Of a DNA stretch of 24,400 nt, positions 1-7,421 are shown one piece after another. The first letter of the stretch is position 1. Each line of letters opens with the position of its first letter. Origin of the DNA: Lachnospira sp. UBA4285 (GTDB lineage Bacteria; Bacillota; Clostridia; Lachnospirales; Lachnospiraceae). The position numbers and the translations under genes were made by a program. Location: assembly GCA_002394965.1 (NCBI GenBank), contig DGVL01000091.1:2037-26436 (forward strand), given 5' to 3'. The notes beneath the pieces were generated by a model. That model saw nothing but the letters and a program-made list of their open reading frames with translations. It searched no databases and was not told where the DNA came from.

Positions 1-681
1 CTGGCTGTTATTCCGGAGTATCTTTCCTTCGAGGAAGCAGCGACGGTTCCCCTGACAGCGCTGACCGCGATGCAGGCATTTGAGGTTATGGATGTGCATG
101 CCGGAGAATCCGTCTTCATCTCCGGAGGGACCGGAAGCCTTGGCGCCATGGCGATTCCGGTGGCAAAGAGTCTCGGCCTGCACGTTTACACCAACGGCAG
201 CGGTGAAAATGAAGAGCGTGTAAGAAAACTGGGAGCAGAAAAATTCATCGACTACAGGAAGGAAAACTATGCGGATGTTCTCTCCGGGGTAGATCATGTC
301 CTGGATACGCTGGGAGACCGTGAGCTTCCGAATGAATTCAAGGTGCTGAAGGAGGGCGGAAGCCTGGTTTCCCTGCGAGGTATGCCGAACGGACGATTTG
401 CCAGAAGAAGCGGTATGCCGGTATTTAAACGACTTCTCTTTCAGGCGGCCGGCCGCAGATATGATCGCATGGCGGCAGCGAAAAAACAGACCTATGATTT
501 CCTGTTCGTGCACGAGGATGGCAGCCAGTTAGACAGGATCGGCAGGCTTTTTGATAAGGAACACCCACTGGAAACATCGATCGATACCGTTTTTCCTTTA
601 GAGAAGATCAACGAGGCCCTTGTTAAGGTAAAGCAGGGAAAGTCCAAAGGTAAGACCATTATCACGGTTGGAAAGCAATAA
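1..681 (+). CDS. Medium-chain dehydrogenase/reductase, quinone-oxidoreductase-like (5' end cut off)
   Basis: The frame is open from base 1, so the protein starts outside the window; 226 residues are visible. It reads as the C-terminal part of a zinc-independent MDR enzyme that uses NAD(P)H to reduce quinones or enals. The nucleotide-binding Rossmann motif SGGTGSLG lies near fragment residue 40. It is followed by the usual helix (PVAKSLG), the second-strand region (VYTNGSGENEERVRKLGAEKFIDYR) and the C-terminal signature PLEKINEALVKVKQGKSKGKTII, which is typical of the family. The missing part would hold the N-terminal GroES-like catalytic domain. No zinc-ligand cysteines are visible, but most of that domain is absent. 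Physiological substrate unknown. The family call is firm; the exact reaction is not. Confidence 0.85.
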   Translation: MAVIPEYLSFEEAATVPLTALTAMQAFEVMDVHAGESVFISGGTGSLGAMAIPVAKSLGLHVYTNGSGENEERVRKLGAEKFIDYRKENYADVLSGVDHVLDTLGDRELPNEFKVLKEGGSLVSLRGMPNGRFARRSGMPVFKRLLFQAAGRRYDRMAAAKKQTYDFLFVHEDGSQLDRIGRLFDKEHPLETSIDTVFPLEKINEALVKVKQGKSKGKTIITVGKQ

Positions 682-761
682 CATGGCATATGATTCAGGA
701 AGAGCGCTTGGCGTTTGAAAGGCAACTATGCGGAGGTGTTGTTATACTTCTGGCATTCTGA

Positions 762-1222
762 GTGAAAGCAGCACATTCCGCAGACCTGTTTCCGGAAGAG
801 CTTGCTGCAAAAACCGGATTTTCGCAAGAGTATGTTCAGGAGATGCTGGATCATCTGTGTGATATCGGACTGGTTGAGTTTAACTGGGAGAATAACGACC
901 ATCACAAGCAGTACAACATGCCGATCTTCATACTCGGTTCCATGGAGAACATGGTCAAAAATGACAGGCTGATTCAAAAATATCCGGCGATCGCAGATTT
1001 TTTCTATGACATGGGGGGAACTGCCCCTGGGAAAGGTTGCACCGATGATTCCGCCGGGGGCGCAAGGCTTCCTATGAAGAAGTGATGCAGGTTCTTGAAA
1101 ATGCAGAGAAGAACGGATATATGCACGAAGTGGCCAATATTGACGGCTCCGGCAAGTCTATTGGTATCTGCAACTGCCATATGCGATCCGCAGAGCCGGC
1201 AGAATTGCTGTCTATAAGATGA
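762..1222 (+). pseudogene. Decayed fragment of an FAD/4Fe-4S pyridine-nucleotide oxidoreductase (N-terminal region)
   Basis: A GTG-started frame encodes residues resembling the helical N-terminal region of clostridial 4Fe-4S/FAD oxidoreductases (AAKTGFSQEYVQEMLDHL, then IGLVEFNWEN, MPIFILGS). The frame breaks at a run of six G at 1013-1018: dropping one G restores the conserved-looking LPLGKVAPMIPPG. The matching sequence then resumes in the third frame from about 1067 (YEEVMQVLENAEKNGYMHEV, then NIDGSGKSIGICNC) and stops at 1220-1222. The cysteine-rich stretch I would expect between these blocks is missing, as is the whole flavin domain. At least one frameshift, one deletion and a 3' truncation make this a remnant rather than a gene. 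Family assignment is from memory of related proteins. Confidence 0.65.
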
Positions 1223-1404
1223 AATCAGCTGTAAAATCATAATTGTCCGTAAACCGGGCGCAGGAAACATCAAACATTTTCCTGATTAAGTCCTGCTCCG
1301 TGTATTCCATTGTCATTACTGTCTGCGCGGGTATTGCCCAGACGATCCTGCTGGCCGGTATCCGCGGCCGTCGTCTCGTTCTCCATCATTAAGGGGGATC
1401 TGTC

Positions 1405-3801
1405 ATGAAACTGAACGAATATGAGATCAAACACGCGGCGGCTGTCCGCCGTCTTGCGCCGGAGTGCGTGGTACTTTTGAAACGGGACGGCACTTTTCCA
1501 CTGGATGCACCCGGCAAGCTCGCGCTCTACGGCTCCGGCGCCCGGCGCACGGTCAAGGGCGGAACCGGTTCCGGCGAGGTGAACTCCCGGTATTCTGTAA
1601 CCGTGGAGGAGGGGCTGGAGAAGGCAGGCTTTGAGATCACCACCAAGCCATGGCTGAATGCCTGGGATGAGACGGTGAAGACGGCGCGAAAAGCTTTCGT
1701 CGCCAAGATCCGCGCCAGAGCCAGGAAAAAGCATATCCCCGCGCCACTGGAAGGGATGGGGGCCGTGATGCCGGAGCCGGAGTATGGTTTCTCTTTCCTG
1801 GGGGAGGGTGACACAGCTGTCTACGTTCTGTCCCGCATATCCGGCGAGGGCTCTGACAGAAATCCCATCAAGGGGGACATCCTGCTCTCCGACTCGGAGC
1901 GGCGCGACATTCTGAAGATGAACGAAAGCTATCCCCGCTTTCTGCTGGTATTGAACGTGGGAGGTCCGGTGGACTTAAGCCCGGTGAAGGACGTTAAGAA
2001 CATCCTGCTGCTGTCCCAGCTGGGCGCGGAGACAGGCAATGTGTTGGCTGACCTGCTGCTGGGCAAAAGCTATCCCTCCGGCAAGCTGGCCACTACCTGG
2101 GCGGCATGGGAGGATTATTCCAGGATCGGTGAGTTCGGCGACGCCGACGAAACCCGCTACCGGGAGGGTGTCTACGTGGGGTACCGGTACTTTGATTCAA
2201 TGGGCAGAAAGCCGCTGTTCCCCTTTGGCTTCGGCCTGGGCTACACGGACTTTGAGACGAAGATCACCGATGCGGATGAAAGAAGCGTGTCCGTCACGGT
2301 GAAGAACACCGGATATTTTTCCGGGAAAGAAACGGTGCAGCTTTTTGCCGCTGTCCCGTCCGTTTCACTGGACCAGTCGCCGCGGAAGCTTCTGGCCTTC
2401 GCCAAGACGCGGGAGCTCCTGCCGGGGGAGGAGGAGAAACTGACCGTTCCCTTCGATCTGCGCGACGCTGCTTCCTATGACGAGAAGACAGCGTGCTATG
2501 TGCTGGAGAAGGGCGACTATACCATTCTCGCCGGGGACATTCCGGCGGTCACCCTGCGTCTGGATGAAACGGCGGTGCTGCGGAAGGTGCGCAGTGCCCT
2601 GGGCAAGCCGGATTTCACAGACTGGAAACCGGAGCGGCCGGTCACGCTTCCCGCGGCGGATAAAGTCATCAGGATCTTTGCCGCCGACTTTGCGGCTGAG
2701 ACGGTGCAGTATGGCGCTGAGGCTCAGATCGATCCCATCATAGAGGAGCTGACCAATGAAGAGCTTGCCTGCCTGAATACCGGCCGGTTTGACTCCAGGG
2801 GCGTCATAACCGGCATGATCGGCAACGCATCCTCCACTGTGGCGGGCGCCGCCGGAGAGACAGCCTGCGTCCACGGTTTCCCGCCGCTGGTGATGGCGGA
2901 CGGCCCCGCAGGCCTGCGCATCAGCCGGGAATACTACGAGGATGAGAAAGGGGTTCATGCGCTGGGCGATACGATGCCTGAGTCTGTCATGGAGCTGCTG
3001 AGCCCTATGGAGCGCAAGGTCATGGCGCTGATGACCCGCAGGAAGAAGCCTTCCGGAGAGGTGAAGGAGCAGTACTGCACCGCCATCCCCATCGGGAGTG
3101 CCATCGCACAGAGCTGGAACACAGATCTGGCGGAAGAGCTGGGGGGTATCGTCGGCGCGGAGATGGAGCGTTTTGGCGTCCACCTGTGGCTGGCGCCGGC
3201 ACTGAACATCCACCGGGATATCCGCTGCGGGCGGAACTTTGAGTACTATTCCGAGGATCCCCTGATCTCCGGCAAGATGGCTGCGGCCATTACCCGCGGC
3301 GTGCAGAAGCATCCGGGCAGGGGTACCACCATCAAGCATTTTGCGGCTAACAACCAGGAGTACAACCGTATCGGAAGCAACAGTCAGGTCTCTGAGCGCG
3401 CCATGCGGGAGATTTATCTCCGTGGCTTTGAGATCTGCGTGAAGGAGAGTCAGCCCCATGCGCTGATGACTTCCTACAATCTGCTCAACGGCGTCCACAC
3501 CTCCGAGCGGAGGGATCTGATCACCGATATCCTCCGCGCCGAGTGGGGTTATGAGGGGATCGTGATGACAGACTGGGTCATCGGCGGCATGAAGCAGATC
3601 CGGAATCCCCGTCACCGCAATGCCCTTTCGGACCGCGTGGCCGCGGCGGGCGGAGACCTGTTCATGCCCGGCAGCAAAGGGGATTGGAAGAATCTCATGT
3701 GCGCCCTGAAGAAGGGAACGCTTTCCCGGCGGCAGCTGGAGGAAAACGCCACCCGGGTCTGCCGCATGGCAAAGAAACTGACAGAGGCAGAACATGCGTG
3801 A
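1405..3801 (+). CDS. Glycoside hydrolase family 3 beta-glucosidase with permuted domain order
   Basis: 798 residues, no signal peptide, so probably cytoplasmic hydrolysis of imported beta-glucosides. The order is reversed relative to most GH3 enzymes. The alpha/beta sandwich domain comes first (about 20-275, with YGSGARRTVKGGTGSGEVN and SGEGSDR at 146-152). An FnIII-like domain follows (about 275-380). The TIM-barrel domain is last (about 420-790). In the barrel, the KHF motif with K644-H645 precedes NNQEYNR, and the catalytic nucleophile should be Asp723 in VMTDW. The start is the ATG at 1405, preceded by an AAGGGGGAT ribosome binding site. This reversed arrangement is established for Ruminococcus and Butyrivibrio type beta-glucosidases. 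Upstream lies the decayed oxidoreductase and downstream a separate sugar locus, so the gene may be monocistronic. Substrate could also be a xyloside or another beta-linked sugar. Confidence 0.92.
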   Translation: MKLNEYEIKHAAAVRRLAPECVVLLKRDGTFPLDAPGKLALYGSGARRTVKGGTGSGEVNSRYSVTVEEGLEKAGFEITTKPWLNAWDETVKTARKAFVAKIRARARKKHIPAPLEGMGAVMPEPEYGFSFLGEGDTAVYVLSRISGEGSDRNPIKGDILLSDSERRDILKMNESYPRFLLVLNVGGPVDLSPVKDVKNILLLSQLGAETGNVLADLLLGKSYPSGKLATTWAAWEDYSRIGEFGDADETRYREGVYVGYRYFDSMGRKPLFPFGFGLGYTDFETKITDADERSVSVTVKNTGYFSGKETVQLFAAVPSVSLDQSPRKLLAFAKTRELLPGEEEKLTVPFDLRDAASYDEKTACYVLEKGDYTILAGDIPAVTLRLDETAVLRKVRSALGKPDFTDWKPERPVTLPAADKVIRIFAADFAAETVQYGAEAQIDPIIEELTNEELACLNTGRFDSRGVITGMIGNASSTVAGAAGETACVHGFPPLVMADGPAGLRISREYYEDEKGVHALGDTMPESVMELLSPMERKVMALMTRRKKPSGEVKEQYCTAIPIGSAIAQSWNTDLAEELGGIVGAEMERFGVHLWLAPALNIHRDIRCGRNFEYYSEDPLISGKMAAAITRGVQKHPGRGTTIKHFAANNQEYNRIGSNSQVSERAMREIYLRGFEICVKESQPHALMTSYNLLNGVHTSERRDLITDILRAEWGYEGIVMTDWVIGGMKQIRNPRHRNALSDRVAAAGGDLFMPGSKGDWKNLMCALKKGTLSRRQLEENATRVCRMAKKLTEAEHA

Positions 3802-3853
3802 ATCTCTGATCGGCGCGGTCGACGCCTGCGCAAAGAAGGATTGCTCGCGCCGC

Positions 3854-3999
3854 AAAACATATTAAGCGAAATATAATCCATAAAATATCCTTAAGTCCCG
3901 TGACGCGAGAAGTCTTCCGGTGGTATAAGTGAGATGAGAGAATGCGCGGCGTGATGGGAAGCCCGGCCGGATATGCCGGCTGGCAGAGAGGAGGATTCT
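3854..3999 (+). promoter_or_regulatory. Promoter region and 5' leader of the transporter-deacetylase-regulator unit
   Basis: A perfect TATAAT lies at 3872-3877 inside an AT-rich patch that stands out from the GC-rich surroundings. No good -35 hexamer sits at 16-18 bp, which suggests an activated or operator-covered promoter. AAAACATATT at 3854-3863 is repeated exactly at 7321-7330, upstream of the binding-protein gene. Further down, an 8-bp hairpin (arms 3963-3970 and 3976-3983, loop ATATG, one G-T pair) ends 3 nt before the GAGAGGAGG ribosome binding site at 3987-3995. Function of the motif and the hairpin is inferred. Confidence 0.4.
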
Positions 4000-5316
4000 A
4001 TGGACGAAAGGCAGGCGGTCAGGCCCACAAAGCCCTTCCGCTACGGCGTGGGGATGTTCGGGACATCGATCCCGGTCAACATGTTCAAGTCCTTCGCAGC
4101 GATCTACTATGTGGATCAACTGGGACTCAGCATGAAACACTATTCGTTTGTACTTTTCATCTACACGTTTCTTGATGTGATCGACAATCCGGTATACGGA
4201 TTTCTGTCTGACAGAACGCGGACCCGCTGGGGAAGGCGCCGGCCGTGGCTTGTCATCGGAACGCCGCTGCTGGTGCTGTCATTTATCATGTTTTTCAATG
4301 TGCCAGCCATTGTCTCTTCGGATCAGGGCAGGCTGTTTATCTACATGCTGCTCCTGTATCTGATGACCGGCACGCTGGACTCTCTGATCAACGCGAATTA
4401 CGGAGCACTGTTTCCGGAACTGTTCCGGTCGGACAAGGAGCGCGCGAAGACGAATGCCATCCGCCAGGCATGCCAGCTTGTGGCGATGGTCATCAGTATT
4501 GCGCTGACACCGATGATCACGGCGGCAGTCGGATACCGCCTGACATCGCTGCTCTACGGCATTGTGGCGCTGGCCGTGATTTTGTACTGTGCGCTGGGCT
4601 GCCACGAGAGTATGGACTATGCGGACGCAGAGAAGCCCGATTTTTTAAAGAGCCTTGTTGATCTTGTGCGCAACGGGCGGTTCTGGCTCTATGGCGTTGT
4701 CGGAGCGTTCTACTCGGCTGCCACAGCACTTCTTCTGCAGGCAGTTTCCTTCTATGTGAAATATTCGCTGAAACTTGCGGGAGGGCAGACGACGGTGCTG
4801 CTTGCCAGTTTCTTTGTGGTGGCGCTCATCGGCATTGCCGTCTGGACAGCGGTTTCCCGCAAGGTTGATGTGATGAAGGTCTGGCGCCTCGGGTTCCTGA
4901 TCATGGGCGCTGCATTTCTTCCGCTGGCGGTCACGCAGAACCTGAGGCAGGCAATTCCGTTTGTGGCACTGGTCGGTTTCGGGTATGGCGCCTGTCTGAT
5001 CACGATGGACTGCATCGGCGCCAAGATCATAGACGACGATTATCAGAAGCATCATATTCGCCGCGAGGGGATCATGACCAGCCTGATCGGCATGCTGAAC
5101 CGGCTCAACGGCCTGTACAGTTCGCTGGCCTTTTTCGTGGTATCCGAGCGCTTCGGATTCATCAACGGGGACAATCCGGGATCGGCGCCGGACAGCGCGT
5201 CGCGGGTGCTGATGTGCGGGTTCCCGTTTCTCGCGATGGCTGTGGCTTTTGTATTCTCTCATTTCTTGCGCTTTACGGAGGCGGAGAATGCGGTATCTGA
5301 TTCTGAACGCCGATGA
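4000..5316 (+). CDS. GPH-family (MelB-like) sugar:cation symporter
   Basis: 438 residues with about twelve hydrophobic segments. It should import a glycoside, pentoside or hexuronide across the cytoplasmic membrane with H+ or Na+. Family signatures are the acidic cation-site region TFLDVIDNP (D59, D62) and the loop SDRTRTRWGRRRPWL at residues 70-84, which matches the loop after the second helix in MelB relatives. Position 3973 also offers an in-frame ATG. I prefer 4000 because a GAGAGGAGG site lies 5-6 nt upstream, and 3973 sits in the loop of a hairpin without its own site. The 3' end overlaps the deacetylase gene by 29 nt, indicating cotranscription and probably translational coupling. The locus also encodes an ABC importer, so two uptake routes coexist. 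Substrate not predictable. Confidence 0.88.
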   Translation: MDERQAVRPTKPFRYGVGMFGTSIPVNMFKSFAAIYYVDQLGLSMKHYSFVLFIYTFLDVIDNPVYGFLSDRTRTRWGRRRPWLVIGTPLLVLSFIMFFNVPAIVSSDQGRLFIYMLLLYLMTGTLDSLINANYGALFPELFRSDKERAKTNAIRQACQLVAMVISIALTPMITAAVGYRLTSLLYGIVALAVILYCALGCHESMDYADAEKPDFLKSLVDLVRNGRFWLYGVVGAFYSAATALLLQAVSFYVKYSLKLAGGQTTVLLASFFVVALIGIAVWTAVSRKVDVMKVWRLGFLIMGAAFLPLAVTQNLRQAIPFVALVGFGYGACLITMDCIGAKIIDDDYQKHHIRREGIMTSLIGMLNRLNGLYSSLAFFVVSERFGFINGDNPGSAPDSASRVLMCGFPFLAMAVAFVFSHFLRFTEAENAVSDSERR

Positions 5317-6148
5317 CTGCGGGTACTGCCCGGAAGAAAGCCGCGCGGTGCTGGATCTGCTTGATGCGGGGCTGATCACGTCGACATCGCTGCTTGCTGT
5401 CGCACCGGATTTTCCGGCGGCGGCGAAGGCGCTCGCCGCGAGGAAAGCCCCGTGCGGGATCCATTTCGCAATCACCTGTGACAGTGAGCGTTGGAAGCCT
5501 GCTTCTGAGGCGAGGTCCCTCTCCGAGCCGGCGGGGCTTTACGTGAGCGGGGACGTGCGCGTACAGCTGGCGCACCGGGCTGACGTGCGAACGGAGCTTG
5601 AGGCGCAGCTGCAGCGGATGAAAAGCAGAGGACTCACACCGGACCACGCTGACGCCCACAGCACTGCGCTTTACGGACTGAACGGGCGCCGCTTCTTTCT
5701 GGACGTCTTTGAATTCTGCTCGGAGCATCATCTGCCCTTCCGCTTCCCGCGCGGGATGCACTTCGCGGAGGAGTTCACGGGACATCCGCTCCCCGGGCCG
5801 CTTAGGATCATTGTCCGCCGTGTGCTTCACGAGGCAGACGGCAGACATCTTCTTCTGCCGGACAATATTTCCTCGAATCCCTGGAATATAGAGCGCATCG
5901 GAACGCTGGAAAACCTGCGGAATTACTATTTTAAAGAGCTGGAACTGGCGGAAGACGGCGTGACCGAGATGTTCCTGCACCCGGCTTACCCCGCTTCGGG
6001 GCACGGGAAGGAGTGGAAGAAACGCGAGTGGGAACGGGAGATCCTGGCGAGCGGCTGCCTTGTCGAAAAGGCGAAAAGGCTTGGAATTCAGCTGATTTCC
6101 TGGGGAGAGTTTGCGCAGATGCGCCCTTACGGCCGGGGCAACGGATAA
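5288..6148 (+). CDS. YdjC/ChbG-like carbohydrate deacetylase
   Basis: 286 residues, cytoplasmic. Members of this metal-dependent family remove N-acetyl groups from chitooligosaccharides or related acetylated sugars. Seen directly: the N-terminal NADDCG motif (D9, D10) that supplies catalytic and metal-binding Asp, IHF with H59, the HADAH motif with H120 and H124 as further metal ligands, and MFLHPAYP near the C-terminus, which corresponds to the family's conserved late His. The ATG at 5288 is used because it follows GGAGGCGGAGA and begins the typical strand MRYLILNADD. A longer frame from 5249 would lie inside the transporter gene. The stop is 11 nt before the regulator start. The context suggests an acetylated oligosaccharide taken up by this locus. 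Biochemical specificity inside the family is poorly known, so deacetylase is the family prediction. Confidence 0.85.
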   Translation: MRYLILNADDCGYCPEESRAVLDLLDAGLITSTSLLAVAPDFPAAAKALAARKAPCGIHFAITCDSERWKPASEARSLSEPAGLYVSGDVRVQLAHRADVRTELEAQLQRMKSRGLTPDHADAHSTALYGLNGRRFFLDVFEFCSEHHLPFRFPRGMHFAEEFTGHPLPGPLRIIVRRVLHEADGRHLLLPDNISSNPWNIERIGTLENLRNYYFKELELAEDGVTEMFLHPAYPASGHGKEWKKREWEREILASGCLVEKAKRLGIQLISWGEFAQMRPYGRGNG

Positions 6149-6159
6149 GGAGAGAAAGA

Positions 6160-7293
6160 ATGGCAAATGGCAAATACCTGTACAGGCAGATTTACAAGGA
6201 CATCACGGATCAGATCCGAAGCGGAAGGCTTGACATCGGGGCGCAGCTCCCGACGGCTTCTGAACTTGCGAAGTCGTATGAAGTCAGCATGATCACGGCC
6301 AATGCGGCGCTGAATTCTCTGAAAGAGGACGGGTATATCGAGCGGGTGAAGGGACACGGAAATTTCGTGCTGAGCCGGGATATTCCGGAGGGAGATGGTG
6401 ACGGAGAACGGGGGAATGCAGACGGAGCCGGAAACGGGACGATCGGTGTGATCATGGAGCACGTCTCATCGTGTTTCGGACTGGACTATCTGTATGCGCT
6501 CGACGAGGCGGCCAACAAGCGCGGTTACAAGACGCTGGTGCGGTTTTCCTACGGCAGTCGGCGGCGCGAAGACGAGGAGATCCTGTTCCTTAAGAAGCAG
6601 AACGTACGGGGATTTGTATGCATGCCATGCCACGGGACCTATTACAATACGGAAATCCTCAGGCTGGTCCTTGAGAGAGTTCCGGTCGTTCTCTTTGACA
6701 AGCAGATGAAAGGCATTCCGGTGGCCAGCGTGCGCACGGATAATCACGGGGCCGTCGGCCTGCTGGTCAGCTGGCTGGTGAGCCGCGGCAGGAAGAACAT
6801 CGGTTACGTGACGGTGGACGATGCGTACACCTCATCGGTCAAGGCGCGCAACCGGGGATTCCGCGAGAGCATTCAGAGAAACGGACTGGAGAAGATGCCG
6901 GAGTGCATGATCAGGACGAAGTCCAAGTTCGGGATCTATTCTGACAGCTTCGATCCGGACACCGGGCGTCAGATCATGGAGTATCTGGATGCGAATCCGA
7001 AGATGGACGGCATCATCTTTGAGGAATACGGCTTTCTGCGCCAGATCCCGCTCTCAAGAGGGCAGCTCCTGAAGCGGATCGACGCCTGCTGTATTGATGA
7101 GGACTATATGTCTCCCGGCAACTGTTATGTCACGCATGTGCGGCAGGATGAAAAGGCGCTGGCGGAGAAGACGGCAGAAATTCTGGCGGAGCAGATTCAG
7201 AACAATTCGCTCCCCAGTCTCACAGACTACCGCGTTCCCGGAATTCTCTGCACGGCGAAGATACCGGAAGGCGGCAATGAAAAGCAATTGTAA
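6160..7293 (+). CDS. GntR-headed transcriptional regulator with LacI-type sugar-binding domain
   Basis: 377 residues. Residues 1-75 form a GntR winged helix (YRQIYKDITDQIRSGRL, then LPTASELAKSYEVS and IERVKGHGNFVLS). After a polar linker rich in Gly, Asp and Glu, residues from about 93 form a periplasmic-binding-protein-like effector domain (IGVIMEHVSSCFGLDYLYAL, then VPVVLFDKQMKGIPVASVRT). This AraR-like architecture usually gives a repressor that leaves DNA when a sugar binds. The ATG at 6160 follows AAGGAGAG. A longer frame upstream lies within the deacetylase gene. It is the last gene of the first unit, 128 nt before the binding-protein gene. The AAAACATATT repeat upstream of both units is a candidate target. 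Effector sugar unknown. Confidence 0.9.
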   Translation: MANGKYLYRQIYKDITDQIRSGRLDIGAQLPTASELAKSYEVSMITANAALNSLKEDGYIERVKGHGNFVLSRDIPEGDGDGERGNADGAGNGTIGVIMEHVSSCFGLDYLYALDEAANKRGYKTLVRFSYGSRRREDEEILFLKKQNVRGFVCMPCHGTYYNTEILRLVLERVPVVLFDKQMKGIPVASVRTDNHGAVGLLVSWLVSRGRKNIGYVTVDDAYTSSVKARNRGFRESIQRNGLEKMPECMIRTKSKFGIYSDSFDPDTGRQIMEYLDANPKMDGIIFEEYGFLRQIPLSRGQLLKRIDACCIDEDYMSPGNCYVTHVRQDEKALAEKTAEILAEQIQNNSLPSLTDYRVPGILCTAKIPEGGNEKQL

Positions 7294-7370
7294 AATATGT
7301 AAATGATAGTAAAAGTGCGTAAAACATATTTATAGGCATTTATTATCAGCCTCTCCTCATGATATATAAA
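7291..7370 (+). promoter_or_regulatory. Promoter and candidate operators for the ABC importer unit
   Basis: This AT-rich stretch separates the regulator from the binding-protein gene. One candidate promoter is TTATCA (7343-7348), 16 bp, TATAAA (7365-7370). Another -10 candidate is TATTAT at 7341-7346. AAAACATATT at 7321-7330 is an exact copy of 3854-3863. TAAAATATGT at 7291-7300 is its near reverse complement, so the two form a loose inverted repeat about 23 nt apart. This arrangement would suit a dimeric regulator such as the adjacent GntR-type protein. Position is seen; function is inferred. Confidence 0.4.
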
Positions 7371-7421
7371 GAGTGTAATCACACGGAGATGATGGATTCT
7401 TGAAGGGAGAGGAATAGGAAT

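Noticed and set aside
1223..1404. Possible small membrane-protein remnant before the GH3 gene (a hydrophobic frame including SIVITVCAGIAQTILLAGI)
   Set aside because: Too short, without a start or ribosome binding site, and not matched to any family I can name. I see nothing else in this stretch apart from the GH3 ribosome binding site.
2365..3855. A 496-codon open frame on the minus strand opposite the GH3 gene
   Set aside because: It is fully antisense to a well-supported GH3 coding region, has no recognisable motif and is rich in Arg, His and Pro, as expected for the complement of a GC-biased gene.
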